From Deltaproteobacteria bacterium (GTDB lineage Bacteria > Desulfobacterota > Desulfuromonadia > Desulfuromonadales > Geopsychrobacteraceae): a DNA stretch of 64,000 nt. The notes below the pieces were generated by a model, which searched no databases, was not told the origin of the DNA, and saw only the letters and a list, made by a program, of their open reading frames with translations. Made by a program: the position numbers and the translations under genes. This document shows, one piece after another, positions 27,892 through 37,632 of the stretch. The stretch covers positions 24,146 to 88,145 of the forward strand of contig JAJRWH010000013.1 in the NCBI GenBank assembly GCA_024276935.1, in the 5' to 3' direction. Positions within the stretch are counted from its first letter, which is position 1; each line of letters starts with the position of its first letter.

Positions 27892-29934
27892 ATGAATTCC
27901 CTCAAGATCAAAATATTGGGCCTGACAATCGGCATTACAATTATTGTCGTTCTTCTGGGGACCTGGCATAACCTGAGAACCCAGTCTGTCATGATTGAAA
28001 GAATTGCCGCTCATGACAGTCGCCTCCTTTCCAGCACCATCCGCAACAGTATCCGCACCTCTATGTCGGTGGGCAGAAATGACGACGTTCGCAGCATCCT
28101 CAAGGAAATTGCTGAAGAGGCAACCATTTCCAACGTCCGTGTTATCGACCCTAACGGCAAAATATTACTTTCTGCTGACGAATCGGAAATCGGAACATTG
28201 GCCCCGGCGGTCGACCTCATGTCCTATCGCCGCTCTCCCAACGGCTTTTCGTTTATGCCCTCAGAAGGAAACCTGTTTATATCAACTCTGCCAATCTTCA
28301 ACGGTGAAGATTGTCATCGTTGCCACAGCAAGCAAAACAAGGTGCTGGGAATTCTCAACGTACACCTTTCTCTCGACAGTATCGAATCGGTCCAAAGAAA
28401 GGGTCGCGAAGCCAACCTGATTTCATCGGCAACCATCATCGGGATCATGATCTTTTCGATCACCTTTTTCATTCTTTACTACGTCGATTCCCCTATCCGG
28501 CAAATGGTCGCGGCTATGACCAGACTTGAAAATGGTGAATTTGACAAGGCCGCTACGGACATCACAAGTTCGCGCGAGATGTCGACTCTTTCCAATAAAT
28601 TCAACAGTATGGTCAGACGGTTGCAGTCACTCATCGATTCAACGGTTTCTTACGAACGCGAAACCGCAGTCCACAAGGAAAAACTTTCTCATCAATCCAA
28701 GATTGAAAGCATGAATGTTACTCTTGAGGACCGTTTGCGTGAAATCGAATATCTGAACATAACTCTGGAAGAACGCATAGAAGAGGTTGAAGAGGCCAAC
28801 TTCAAAATTGCCGATCTGGCCGGAGACCTTGAAGACCGTAACACCAATCTGGCCAATGCGGTTCACCGTTTATCGGCTCTGTATAAAATGGGCTTGGCGG
28901 TCAACTCAACGATGGACCTGGGACAGCTTTTCAACCTGCTCCTGCATAAGGCAACCAGCTCACTTAACGCGAGCATTGGCTATATTCTGCTGCTTGACAA
29001 AAACAGACGAACTTTACGGATTGGAGATGTCGTCGGCTTGCAAAACCCGGGATTTGACCGCTCCATGACGATTGATCTGGCCCGTGGTGGTGTTTCAGAC
29101 TGGGTGATCGAAAATCGTGAGCCGATCCTGATTCGCAACATTGAGGACACCCGAGAGTTTTCACGGATGAGTCGCCTGGGCTTTGCTCGTGAAACAATCC
29201 TTTGTGCCCCCCTGTTCGTTCAGGATGAAATTTTCGGGACCCTGACAATCGCCAACCGCCCTGATGGAGCCACCTTCAATGATGAAGATCTGGAAATGCT
29301 CTCAACCATCGCTGCCCAGGCGAGCGTAGCCATCAAAAATGCCCGGCTTTACGAAGAGCAACAGAGCACCTACTTAAGTACCGTACATGCGCTGGTTTCA
29401 GCCATTGAAGCAAGCGATCCCTACACCCGAGGTCATTCAGAACGTGTCACACGTTATTCTCTCGCCCTGGCCCGTCGCCTGGACTTGCCTGAGTCGGCAA
29501 CCAAAGACCTGGAGCAGGCGGCGATTCTGCATGATATCGGCAAGATCGGCATCGATGATTCTCTTCTGCACAAGGTGGATGTATTGTCTCTAAATGACAT
29601 AGACCGCCTACACCAACACCCGATAATCGGCATGAGGATTCTGGAGCCAATCCAGTTCATGGTCCGTATTCGGGAAATTATCGGCCAACATCATGAGCGT
29701 TTTGATGGCCAGGGCTATCCTTTAGGACTCTCAGGAGACAAACTTCTCCTCGAAGCACGAATACTTGCCGTGGCGGACAGCTACGATGCGATGACCTCGG
29801 ACCGGCCCTACCGCAAGGCTCTGCCGGAAGATGTTGCCCTCAAGGAACTGGAACAACATACCGGTACTCAGTTTGATCCACGTATTGCAACCGTTTTTAT
29901 CGAAATGATTCACAAAGGTGAACTCGGTGGCTGA
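27892..29934 (+). CDS. membrane HD-GYP c-di-GMP phosphodiesterase with periplasmic haem-motif sensor, HAMP and GAF domains
   Basis: A 680-residue signalling protein. A helix at about residues 7-25 and a second at about 180-200 bracket a periplasmic sensor domain. That domain contains Cys141-His-Arg-Cys144-His145, a CxxCH motif that could hold c-type haem. A HAMP-like linker, a coiled coil (about 240-330) and a GAF domain (about 335-490) follow. The HD-GYP output has HSERVTRYS at 515, HDIGKIG at 547 and HHERFDGQGYP at 600, all intact. It should hydrolyse c-di-GMP in response to redox state, NO, CO or another haem-binding signal. It overlaps the GGDEF gene by a few bases, so a hydrolase and a possible synthase are made together. 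Confidence 0.9.
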   Translation: MNSLKIKILGLTIGITIIVVLLGTWHNLRTQSVMIERIAAHDSRLLSSTIRNSIRTSMSVGRNDDVRSILKEIAEEATISNVRVIDPNGKILLSADESEIGTLAPAVDLMSYRRSPNGFSFMPSEGNLFISTLPIFNGEDCHRCHSKQNKVLGILNVHLSLDSIESVQRKGREANLISSATIIGIMIFSITFFILYYVDSPIRQMVAAMTRLENGEFDKAATDITSSREMSTLSNKFNSMVRRLQSLIDSTVSYERETAVHKEKLSHQSKIESMNVTLEDRLREIEYLNITLEERIEEVEEANFKIADLAGDLEDRNTNLANAVHRLSALYKMGLAVNSTMDLGQLFNLLLHKATSSLNASIGYILLLDKNRRTLRIGDVVGLQNPGFDRSMTIDLARGGVSDWVIENREPILIRNIEDTREFSRMSRLGFARETILCAPLFVQDEIFGTLTIANRPDGATFNDEDLEMLSTIAAQASVAIKNARLYEEQQSTYLSTVHALVSAIEASDPYTRGHSERVTRYSLALARRLDLPESATKDLEQAAILHDIGKIGIDDSLLHKVDVLSLNDIDRLHQHPIIGMRILEPIQFMVRIREIIGQHHERFDGQGYPLGLSGDKLLLEARILAVADSYDAMTSDRPYRKALPEDVALKELEQHTGTQFDPRIATVFIEMIHKGELGG

Positions 29935-32122
29935 TAAAGCTGACATTCCTCACATCATTCCCAAATTTGAAACTTTCCAACTAACCAGGCAACTGTTATG
30001 GCCCCTGGTCATCCTGTTGCTGGTCCTGGCAGGCACCTCAGTCGTCGGTTCTTCTCTCTTGCTCTACAACAGCCTGAGTGCCTCCATAGATCATCAGCTC
30101 GACCATGCCCAGAAAATGGTCTACCGTGATCTGAAAAATCGCGAAATGCTGCTGGCCGACTTGCTGGTTCTGCTCAGTTTGAAACCGGCTTCTATTCCGA
30201 CAACAGAACTGGAAGCTGAAGCACGGGCCTATCAACCCCTTCTGGACCTCCATCTCTATGATTCACGCAGTAAACTGAGTGAGCCATTACGGGCATTGAG
30301 TGAAACCGTAGTTCAAAGCAAAACCGGACTGCGTTACATTACCTATGACAAACGTACAGATCTCTACTATCTCACTCTGGCAGCCCCCGCAAAACCACCA
30401 CGCAATGCGCTTCTGATGCAGTTTCCCATCAATAGAAGGCTCTTAAAACTTCTTGCCGAACGCTATTTGTGCGACTTTTCCCTCTACTCCGAAGAAGGCC
30501 GCCTGATGGCCAGCAGCAGTGACAAGGGAAATCCCGACCTGCAACTTTCTGAAGATCAGCTGGCTCGCATCAGCAAAAGCAACCATCTATATACATCAAA
30601 AATTGAGGATGTTGACTACCGCAGCCTGTATGTTCCACTCCCTTTGGGCAGTGACGGCATTCTTTACCTGGCCACCAGTCATTCTCTAGACAATCTCAAT
30701 GGTCTTCTGTTAACGCACAGCTGGCGCCTGCTGATGACTGTCATCCTGGCCCTTGCCCTGGGGGCGTTCATCTACTATCACCGGCTCAAACATGCCCTGA
30801 CACCCCTTAAGAACCTGCTTGAAACCATCCACCAGGTTTCACGGGGAAACCTGTCCAGCCGCACCGAGTTGACTGACGGAAACTGTCTCAATGAGTTGGG
30901 AAACAGTTTCAACCTTATGCTGGATCAGCTGGAAACCCTTATCGAAAAACGGCTTGAAAATGAAAAAAATGCGGTTCTGACTCAAGAGACACTCAAGTAC
31001 AACAATCATCTCAAAAAGAAAAATCTGGAGATCGAAAAAGCCAATATCCTGCTTAAGGAGCAATACGAAGAGCTTACGGCTCTTTTTCAGGTTTCACGCA
31101 GTTTGACGGCTGCCCTCGACCAGAACTTACTGTTCGAAAAAATATTCAGTGTATTTCGCGAATCTCTTCATTGTGACCGCATCGTCCTGTTGCTTTACCA
31201 GGCAGGCGATGAATCTCTTGAAGTCATCAAAACAACAGGCCTCGATGCCACAACGGTCAAGGGACTTTCTTTTAAACTGGGCGAAGGGATCAGCGGGATG
31301 GTTGCAGCGTCCATGCAACCTATTTACAGCCCCGACTTAAGTACCGATGACCGTAACCTCAGTTACAAGGGACGCTGGGTTTCCTCTGGCAGCTTACTCT
31401 CGATGCCGATGGTCCTGCAGGGCCAACTGATCGGCGTACTGAACATTCATCATCAGCAACCAGACGCATTCAGCCCCATTGCCCAACAGATGGCTCAGGC
31501 AATCGCCGATCAGGCCGCTATCTCCATCGAAAACTCGCGACTTTATGAAAAAACCCGCGCCCTGTCGGCAACCGATGATTTGACAGGACTGGCCAACCGT
31601 CGTCAGTTCCAGGATTTTCTGCAACGCGAATGGACTCAAGCACGACGCTATCAGGACAATTTCAGCCTGTTAATGATCGACATTGACAACTTCAAGGCTT
31701 ATAACGATATCCACGGTCACCTTAAAGGAGATATTGTCCTGAAAAAGGTTGCCGCACTGCTGCTGCAAAATACTCGGGGAATTGATCTGGTCGCGCGTTT
31801 TGATGGCGAAGAATTCGTTCTTTTACTTCCGAAAGCGAACCGCGAGGGCAGTCTGGCAGTCGCAAACAAGCTATGTCGGTGTATCGAGAATGAATATTTT
31901 GCAGGAATGGAGGCGAGTCAGCCCCAGAAAAAACTGACTATCTCGATCGGAGTTGCCAGCTACCCGACCGACAGTACCGATATTTATGAGTTAGTAAATC
32001 TTGCCGATGAGGCTTTGTACCAGGCCAAACATCAAGGCCGGAATTGCGTCGTCGCCTGGAAACGAGAGAATTCTTCTCTCTCCAACAGAGAAAACAAGCA
32101 ACCCTCATTACCACCTACCTGA
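29927..32122 (+). CDS. membrane GAF-GGDEF protein with altered signature (DGEEF)
   Basis: A 731-residue protein with two membrane helices (about residues 27-50 and 263-283) enclosing a periplasmic domain, a HAMP-like segment, a coiled coil, a GAF domain (about 390-540) and a GGDEF domain. The signature is Asp626-Gly-Glu-Glu-Phe, so the first glycine of GGEEF is replaced by Asp. The inhibitory-site RGID (RxxD) is five residues upstream, as in true diguanylate cyclases, and DDLTGLANRR is normal. The GTG at 29927 is preferred because AAAGGTG lies six bases upstream; an earlier GTG at 29918 is possible. It overlaps the end of the HD-GYP gene and ends four bases from the convergent L,D-transpeptidase. 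Confidence 0.88.
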   Translation: MADKADIPHIIPKFETFQLTRQLLWPLVILLLVLAGTSVVGSSLLLYNSLSASIDHQLDHAQKMVYRDLKNREMLLADLLVLLSLKPASIPTTELEAEARAYQPLLDLHLYDSRSKLSEPLRALSETVVQSKTGLRYITYDKRTDLYYLTLAAPAKPPRNALLMQFPINRRLLKLLAERYLCDFSLYSEEGRLMASSSDKGNPDLQLSEDQLARISKSNHLYTSKIEDVDYRSLYVPLPLGSDGILYLATSHSLDNLNGLLLTHSWRLLMTVILALALGAFIYYHRLKHALTPLKNLLETIHQVSRGNLSSRTELTDGNCLNELGNSFNLMLDQLETLIEKRLENEKNAVLTQETLKYNNHLKKKNLEIEKANILLKEQYEELTALFQVSRSLTAALDQNLLFEKIFSVFRESLHCDRIVLLLYQAGDESLEVIKTTGLDATTVKGLSFKLGEGISGMVAASMQPIYSPDLSTDDRNLSYKGRWVSSGSLLSMPMVLQGQLIGVLNIHHQQPDAFSPIAQQMAQAIADQAAISIENSRLYEKTRALSATDDLTGLANRRQFQDFLQREWTQARRYQDNFSLLMIDIDNFKAYNDIHGHLKGDIVLKKVAALLLQNTRGIDLVARFDGEEFVLLLPKANREGSLAVANKLCRCIENEYFAGMEASQPQKKLTISIGVASYPTDSTDIYELVNLADEALYQAKHQGRNCVVAWKRENSSLSNRENKQPSLPPT

Positions 32123-32126
32123 TTTA

Positions 32127-33476
32127 TCAGTGTCCTTCGTACAGAATCTTCCAGCGGCTGTCATCCTTGACCAGATAAAGTTGCTTTTGCATGTCACCAT
32201 TATAATTGTTTGACCGATACTGCTGCGTAAAGGTCGCAACCACCATCTTACGGCCCTCACTACCCTGACGGGGATAGCCGAACAGAGAGATCCCTCGCAG
32301 GGCAATACTCTGATGTGTTTTCCAGCGCAAAACCCGGGTTTTATACTCTTTCCAGCGGGTCAGATCATAACGGCCACTCCAGAAGTCTGGTGCATAGTTT
32401 TCAAGATAACTGGCAAGATCAACCTTTTCCCAACTGCTTCGCCAACTCTCAAGCATTGATTGCAGCTCAATATTTCTGTCCAGCCACTGCCGACCGCTGA
32501 TCCATTCTACCCGACCACTGATAACAACCGGTGTCACCCCCGGTTCAATATAACGTCCAATGCGTAAAAGCTCACTGTTGGTCAGGGCAACACAACCTTC
32601 TGTATCGCGGGGCGGGCGACTGTAAAGCGTTTTGTCTGTGCCATGCAGCCAGATACCGTAGCCTGTTTTTGCCAGATGCCGATCAAAAGCATTGGGATAG
32701 TTAACCGGAAAAGCCCCTGTCCCATATTGTATCGGCAATTTATCGTCACTGATGTGACCAGTCACAAAATACACCCCACTTGGCGTCTTCAGATCTCCCT
32801 TACGGTACTTATTCCCCTCTTTTTGCCCCAAAACCACGTAATAATCATCAACCAGCTGCGGAGGCAAACCCGTTCCCGCATTTCGAAAAACGTATAGTCG
32901 GTTGGCAGCTTTGTCCACCAGCAGGGCGTATTTTATTGTAGGATTCAGAGCAATAAATGCCGCAGGAATCTTCTGTTCTCGCAGCAGGCTGAGATAGCCA
33001 CGCAAACGAGCACGGGCTTCGCGACGCAGGTTTTCAATTTCCTGCCCGTCTTCACCCGTATCAAGAGTTGCCAGAAGTTCCGTCCCTCCCAATTGATCAA
33101 GGCGTTCAAAACGGGCGACCAGCAAATCGCCATAAACCAGATGTGCCAACTGAAATTTCGGGGCTCTTTTTGTCAAATCGCGCAAAATTGTGATCGCTGA
33201 ATCCAGGCGATCATTTTGAAACAACAACAAGGCCTTGAGCAGATTGGCCTCATGATCATCCGGGTTCTGGGTCAAACGTTGTTCCAGGCGGCGCAAAAGG
33301 GCCTGCTGACGAGGAAGCAGAGTTCCCAGAAAATCAGCTTCGAGAAGTGTCCTTCCCTGGCCGGCCGGATCCAGAGCAGCCGTTGGGGGCTGATTCCGCC
33401 AGAGAGCCCACACACTGACCACCGTTGCAATCAGGAGCAGAGCAATAACACAAAGGACAAACCCGCGTCTTATCAT
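32127..33476 (-). CDS. L,D-transpeptidase (YkuD) with C-terminal Cds6/NTF2-like domain
   Basis: A 449-residue envelope protein with an N-terminal helix (about residues 5-25), a helical TPR-like region, and a YkuD catalytic domain at about 180-315. The active-site pattern is IWLHGTDK followed by DTEGCVALTN with Cys295. The last 110 residues form an NTF2/SnoaL-like fold of the kind seen as Cds6 domains, ending in WKILYEG. It should make 3-3 cross-links in peptidoglycan or attach proteins to it. Its ATG shares one base with the stop of the upstream pseudokinase gene (TGATG), and that protein ends in a similar domain, so the two probably work together. Confidence 0.9.
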   Translation of the reverse strand: MIRRGFVLCVIALLLIATVVSVWALWRNQPPTAALDPAGQGRTLLEADFLGTLLPRQQALLRRLEQRLTQNPDDHEANLLKALLLFQNDRLDSAITILRDLTKRAPKFQLAHLVYGDLLVARFERLDQLGGTELLATLDTGEDGQEIENLRREARARLRGYLSLLREQKIPAAFIALNPTIKYALLVDKAANRLYVFRNAGTGLPPQLVDDYYVVLGQKEGNKYRKGDLKTPSGVYFVTGHISDDKLPIQYGTGAFPVNYPNAFDRHLAKTGYGIWLHGTDKTLYSRPPRDTEGCVALTNSELLRIGRYIEPGVTPVVISGRVEWISGRQWLDRNIELQSMLESWRSSWEKVDLASYLENYAPDFWSGRYDLTRWKEYKTRVLRWKTHQSIALRGISLFGYPRQGSEGRKMVVATFTQQYRSNNYNGDMQKQLYLVKDDSRWKILYEGH

Positions 33477-35530
33477 CAGCGCACCCGTCCCAGAGATTTT
33501 TCTTCGACAATTAACCAGGAATCCCCATCACGCCGCAGAACAAAAGACTTTCGGGTTTTATCTCGATACCGGTCACTTCGATAATGCTGAACAACCTGAA
33601 CCTTTGCCGTGTCACCAGTTCCACTGATTGCTTCAATCGGTTCAAGACTGACCTCGATAAAGGTCGGAGCTGACAGACGCTGACGTCGCTGATTCTCCCA
33701 GACCTGACGTGAAAGATTATTCGGCGGTGTATATTCAGGTGCATATCGGGCCAGATACGCATCAATATCCTGGGCAGACCAGGCAGCGGCCCACTGTTGC
33801 AGAAACTGTTGTGGCGCAAGGGAAACCTTGGCAGCAGCTCTGGGCTCTGATTCGGGTTCTCCCTGAGGAGCAGCTTCAACCGCAGCGGAAACCGGCTGTT
33901 TTGGGTCGGCACTGGCAGATTCTGCGCGAATCGGGGTCTTCGTTTTGTCCGCAGTCTCAACCGGCACCTTGACAGCAGTCTCCCCGGCTTCCGGCGCTGC
34001 AGATACCTTAACAGGCGTTTTTTGAGCTGTCCTGGCCCTGGTCACCTCTTCGGATACTGTTTTGTCTGCTTCAGGTTTCAACTGCTGGCCAACTGTCCCC
34101 AGAACTTGTAATTTGACAGGTTTTTTTTCTCCCTCAAGCAACAGGGCCTTACCATAACTGTCACGAGCCATCGCCGCATAGACGGTTCCGATATTACGAT
34201 AGATCGCAAGATAGTCAGGAGCTGTTTCAAGAGCATTTTTAAGCAATGCCTGCGCCTGTTCAAGATCCCCTTCTGCCGCATAGAGGGAGGCCAGATTATT
34301 ATAGGGCCGCGGCGATCCAGGGTTACGTGCGATCAATGCCAGATAGGCTTTTTTCGCTTTGGCATATTCTCCGGCCAGTAGCAAGCGGTCCGCCTTGTCA
34401 AGACCTGCAACGCTCGCAACCCTGATTTCTGGCTGCGCTGCTGCCATCTCCGGTCTGGGAACCACAAAATACAAAGCCACCCCAATGACCGCACCAACTA
34501 CCAGACCTAAAAGTAACATCAGATAGCTGAAAGAAGAACTGGACCTGCCAACGACCTCAGAAGGAGAATCAAGCGAATCTTCCGACAAGGACGGCTCATC
34601 CCGGCGTTGCTGCTCACGTTCGGCAAGCGTTTTTTCAATGCGTACCGTCATCTCATTGACATTGTCCTCAGCAGACTGGTCCGCCATCGAAACCTCTCCC
34701 TGTTGCTGAACTGAAAGTTTTTGTGGATTAAATTCTGCGGCATCCGCCTCAACAACCAATGAATCAATCATCCCAAGCAGTGCACCTGCCGAAGGACGTT
34801 GCTGAGAATCTGTCTGCAACATCCGATCGAGAAGGGGCTGGAGAAACTGGTACTCGGACGGCAGGGCCGGAAGAGGCTCATCAAGCCGCAGCATCGCAAT
34901 CCGAAAATCGTTATCTGCCTGAAAAGGCAGGATGCCGCACAGCATTTGATAGAGCACAATGCCCAAACTGTAGATGTCTGAACTCGCACCCGGTTGTGCC
35001 CCCCTGACCTGCTCTGGGCTTACATAATAAGGATCAATGCCAAGGGTATAGTCCAGCTTGAGAAAACAGGCCATCCCGACATCGGTCAGAATCAGCTGTT
35101 CGTCGGGCCCAACAAGGATATTACCTGGTTTGAGGTTCCCGTGAACCACATCCGCTGCATGAAGATGCTCCAGAATCCCGGCAAGGTCCCTGGTGAAGCG
35201 CAATGCCTGCCCTGGTCGCAAACGCACCCCAAGGATCTGTTTGAAATTTCCTCCCGGGCTGAATTCAGAAACATAAAAAGCCCGCCCATCAGCCTGACCA
35301 ACTTCAAGCAACCGGGCAATGCCAGGGTGCTTGATACGACAAACAGGTTCTGCTGCGGTAATGAAATTCTTACGTGATACCTCATCAGGCAAAAGTTCTT
35401 CAGTGAGAACAGTCAGTCGGACAAGGCTTCCGCCAGCCTCTTTTCTGGCCTGATAGTTTTCGATCGCCAGTCGATTGCCAAGGGGAGAATCGATCAAATA
35501 ACCGGCAAATGTCTGACCCGCTTCGAACAC
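33476..35530 (-). CDS. membrane serine/threonine pseudokinase with TPR and C-terminal Cds6/NTF2-like domain
   Basis: A 684-residue protein. Residues 1 to about 260 have the fold of a Hanks-type kinase, but the active site is altered. The VAxK lysine position is Thr40 (LVRLTVL). The HRDLKPxN loop reads HGNLKPGN (His130-Gly-Asn132), so the catalytic Asp is Asn. DFG reads Asp150-Val-Gly. Structural motifs YVSPEQVRG and SDIYSLGIVLYQML remain. An acidic linker, a membrane helix (about 336-360), TPR repeats (about 375-450), a Pro/Ala/Lys-rich stretch and an NTF2-like domain (about 575-680) follow. It is probably a non-catalytic sensor or scaffold with its TPR and NTF2-like parts outside. It is coupled to the L,D-transpeptidase gene. 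Confidence 0.85.
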   Translation of the reverse strand: MFEAGQTFAGYLIDSPLGNRLAIENYQARKEAGGSLVRLTVLTEELLPDEVSRKNFITAAEPVCRIKHPGIARLLEVGQADGRAFYVSEFSPGGNFKQILGVRLRPGQALRFTRDLAGILEHLHAADVVHGNLKPGNILVGPDEQLILTDVGMACFLKLDYTLGIDPYYVSPEQVRGAQPGASSDIYSLGIVLYQMLCGILPFQADNDFRIAMLRLDEPLPALPSEYQFLQPLLDRMLQTDSQQRPSAGALLGMIDSLVVEADAAEFNPQKLSVQQQGEVSMADQSAEDNVNEMTVRIEKTLAEREQQRRDEPSLSEDSLDSPSEVVGRSSSSFSYLMLLLGLVVGAVIGVALYFVVPRPEMAAAQPEIRVASVAGLDKADRLLLAGEYAKAKKAYLALIARNPGSPRPYNNLASLYAAEGDLEQAQALLKNALETAPDYLAIYRNIGTVYAAMARDSYGKALLLEGEKKPVKLQVLGTVGQQLKPEADKTVSEEVTRARTAQKTPVKVSAAPEAGETAVKVPVETADKTKTPIRAESASADPKQPVSAAVEAAPQGEPESEPRAAAKVSLAPQQFLQQWAAAWSAQDIDAYLARYAPEYTPPNNLSRQVWENQRRQRLSAPTFIEVSLEPIEAISGTGDTAKVQVVQHYRSDRYRDKTRKSFVLRRDGDSWLIVEEKSLGRVR

Positions 35531-35599
35531 CTGAGCTCCTACAGTGACAACAAAACAATAAGCACAACGCGCTATTTTACGCAGAAGTCCCCTAAAACT

Positions 35600-36637
35600 C
35601 TAGGGGAAAAGTGGTGCCGCCTGCAACCCGGAGCATTCATCAAACCCGCTTATCAGATTAAAATTCTGAATCGCCTGACCGGCCGCCCCCTTGACAAGAT
35701 TGTCAATGACCGAGACAACAATAACCCGCCTGTTGCGTTCATCAACAACCAGACCGATATCACACAGGTTGGTGCCACGAACGAAGGCAATATTCGGCAA
35801 CTGCCCCTCTTTCAAAATCCGGACAAAAGGCTCAGCGGCATAGCGTTTCTGATAGAGCTCCAACAACTCTGCCGTAGAAGAATCCTGCTTCAAACTCGCA
35901 TAGATTGTCGAAAGAATCCCACGATCAACCGGTAACAGGTGAGGGCTGAAGCTTACCTGAACAGGCTCACCTGCCAACTGGCTGAGGTTCTGTTCAATCT
36001 CGGGGGTATGACGATGGCTGGCAAGACCATAGGCCTTAAACCCCTCATTGACCTCACAGAACAGGCTGGATTCTTTTAGCCCGCGACCTGCTCCCGTTGT
36101 ACCCGATTTACTGTCTACGATCAGGGTTTGATGTTCTATCAGACCCTTCTCAAGCAGCGGCGCCAGTCCAAGGGCAATACTGGTTGGATAGCAACCGGGA
36201 TTGGCAACCAGCTGTGCTTTGACCAGTTGTGCTCGATAAAGTTCCGGCAATCCATAAACGGCATCGGCCAGCAATTCGGGGCTGGTATGCTCCTGGTACC
36301 AGTGTTCGTAAACCAAAGGGTCTCGTAACCGATAGTCAGCAGACAGATCAACAACCCGACAACCTGCTGCCAGAAAACCGGGAACAACTTCCATCGCACT
36401 TTTGTGTGGCAATGCAGTGAAGACAACATCGGCACGGGCAGCAATCGCCTCGACATCAAGGGCCTCGCACTCAAGATCATAGTAACCAGCAAGGCTCGGA
36501 AAAGCCTGACTGACAGGCTGTCCCTCATACTGCCGCGAAGTTACCGCGACAACCTCTGCCTGAGGATGACCGGCCAACAACCTGAGAAGCTCTACCCCGG
36601 TATATCCACTGGCTCCAATAATGGCGACTTTCTGCAT
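35600..36637 (-). CDS. argC: N-acetyl-gamma-glutamyl-phosphate reductase
   Basis: The third enzyme of arginine synthesis, reducing N-acetylglutamyl phosphate with NADPH. The N-terminal [14 protein letters not shown] binds the cofactor, and the active-site cysteine is in [18 protein letters not shown] is also typical. Two ATG codons lie in tandem (36640, 36637); the second has better spacing to AGAGG. The strong terminator of the ribosomal protein operon lies directly upstream, leaving the promoter unclear. A CCCCTA/TAGGGG hairpin includes the stop codon. Confidence 0.96.
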   Translation of the reverse strand: MQKVAIIGASGYTGVELLRLLAGHPQAEVVAVTSRQYEGQPVSQAFPSLAGYYDLECEALDVEAIAARADVVFTALPHKSAMEVVPGFLAAGCRVVDLSADYRLRDPLVYEHWYQEHTSPELLADAVYGLPELYRAQLVKAQLVANPGCYPTSIALGLAPLLEKGLIEHQTLIVDSKSGTTGAGRGLKESSLFCEVNEGFKAYGLASHRHTPEIEQNLSQLAGEPVQVSFSPHLLPVDRGILSTIYASLKQDSSTAELLELYQKRYAAEPFVRILKEGQLPNIAFVRGTNLCDIGLVVDERNRRVIVVSVIDNLVKGAAGQAIQNFNLISGFDECSGLQAAPLFP

Positions 36638-36654
36638 CATAAACCTCTAAAAAT

Positions 36655-36688
36655 AAAAAAAGGGAAGCCACCGGGGCTTCCCTTTTTT
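36655..36688. terminator. terminator after rpsI
   Basis: GGGAAGCC (36662-36669) pairs with GGCTTCCC (36675-36682) and has T-rich tails on both strands (TTTTTT on plus, TTTTTTTATTTTT on minus). It ends the rplM-rpsI transcript just before argC. Confidence 0.85.
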
Positions 36689-36727
36689 CTACTGGAACAG
36701 GACCCGGCCAAACAACGGCCCGGGAAT

Positions 36728-37120
36728 TTAACGTTTTGAGAACTGGAAGCTGCGTCGCGCGCCACGACGGCCATATTTCTTCCGTTCTTTGACACGGCTG
36801 TCCCGGGTCACGAACCCGGCCTTCTTCAAGGTGCCGCGCAGTTCAGCGTCAGCAACCAGCAGGGCGCGGGTAATCCCGTGCTTGATCGCACCGGCCTGCC
36901 CTGAAGCACCGCCACCGCAGACATTGACATAAACGTCAAACTTGCCCGAATTATCCGTCAACTCAAACGGCTGACGAACAATCATCTTCGAAGTCTCACG
37001 ACCGAAGTACTCATCGAGAGAACGTTTATTGATAACAATTTCGCCAGTACCGGGCTTGATCCAGACCCGGGCTACAGACGATTTTCTTCTTCCTGTTGCA
37101 TAAAACCTTTGATCGGCCAT
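36728..37120 (-). CDS. rpsI: 30S ribosomal protein S9
   Basis: A 130-residue ribosomal protein with the typical start [15 protein letters not shown], the middle [15 protein letters not shown] and the basic C-terminal tail ending in RRSFQFSKR that reaches the P-site tRNA. It follows rplM with a 23-base gap, the usual pair in bacteria. Confidence 0.98.
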   Translation of the reverse strand: MADQRFYATGRRKSSVARVWIKPGTGEIVINKRSLDEYFGRETSKMIVRQPFELTDNSGKFDVYVNVCGGGASGQAGAIKHGITRALLVADAELRGTLKKAGFVTRDSRVKERKKYGRRGARRSFQFSKR

Positions 37121-37143
37121 CCGGCTATCTCCTGATTATCGTC

Positions 37144-37572
37144 TTAAAAAGCGAGTTCTTTGGGTTGTTGCGCACTATGCGGATGCTCACTCCCCGCATA
37201 AACCTTCAGCTTGGTGAACATTTTGCGTCCAAGCCGGTTTTTGGGCAACATCCCCTTGACAGCCGCCTGAATCAGCATCTCCGGCTTCTTCTGCAACAGG
37301 TCATTCGCATTAATCGAACGAATACCACCAGGATAACCGCTATGCCGATAATACATCTTGGCATCCAGCTTGTTCCCGGTCAGTCTGACCTTATCTGCAT
37401 TGACGACAACAACAAAATCCCCGGTATCAACACTTGGGGTATAGATTGCCTTATGCTTGCCACGCAATACACGGGCGATTTCAGTCGCGGCACGTCCGAG
37501 AACCTTGTCCTCAAGATCGACCACATACCATGCTCTTTTGATGTCTTGTTCTTTAGCGACTTCGGTACTCAT
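37144..37572 (-). CDS. rplM: 50S ribosomal protein L13
   Basis: A 142-residue ribosomal protein with the family motifs [16 protein letters not shown] and [19 protein letters not shown]. It is the first gene of the rplM-rpsI pair and may be co-transcribed with truA and the genes upstream, which run in the same direction. Confidence 0.98.
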   Translation of the reverse strand: MSTEVAKEQDIKRAWYVVDLEDKVLGRAATEIARVLRGKHKAIYTPSVDTGDFVVVVNADKVRLTGNKLDAKMYYRHSGYPGGIRSINANDLLQKKPEMLIQAAVKGMLPKNRLGRKMFTKLKVYAGSEHPHSAQQPKELAF

Positions 37573-37632
37573 CGCGTCCTCTCTGGAAAACTGTAATTAC
37601 TACGGGTTTGTGGGGCTCACAAATCGAAGAAG

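Noticed and set aside
33476..35530. Calling this gene an active serine/threonine kinase
   Set aside because: The ATP-binding lysine and catalytic aspartate are both replaced.
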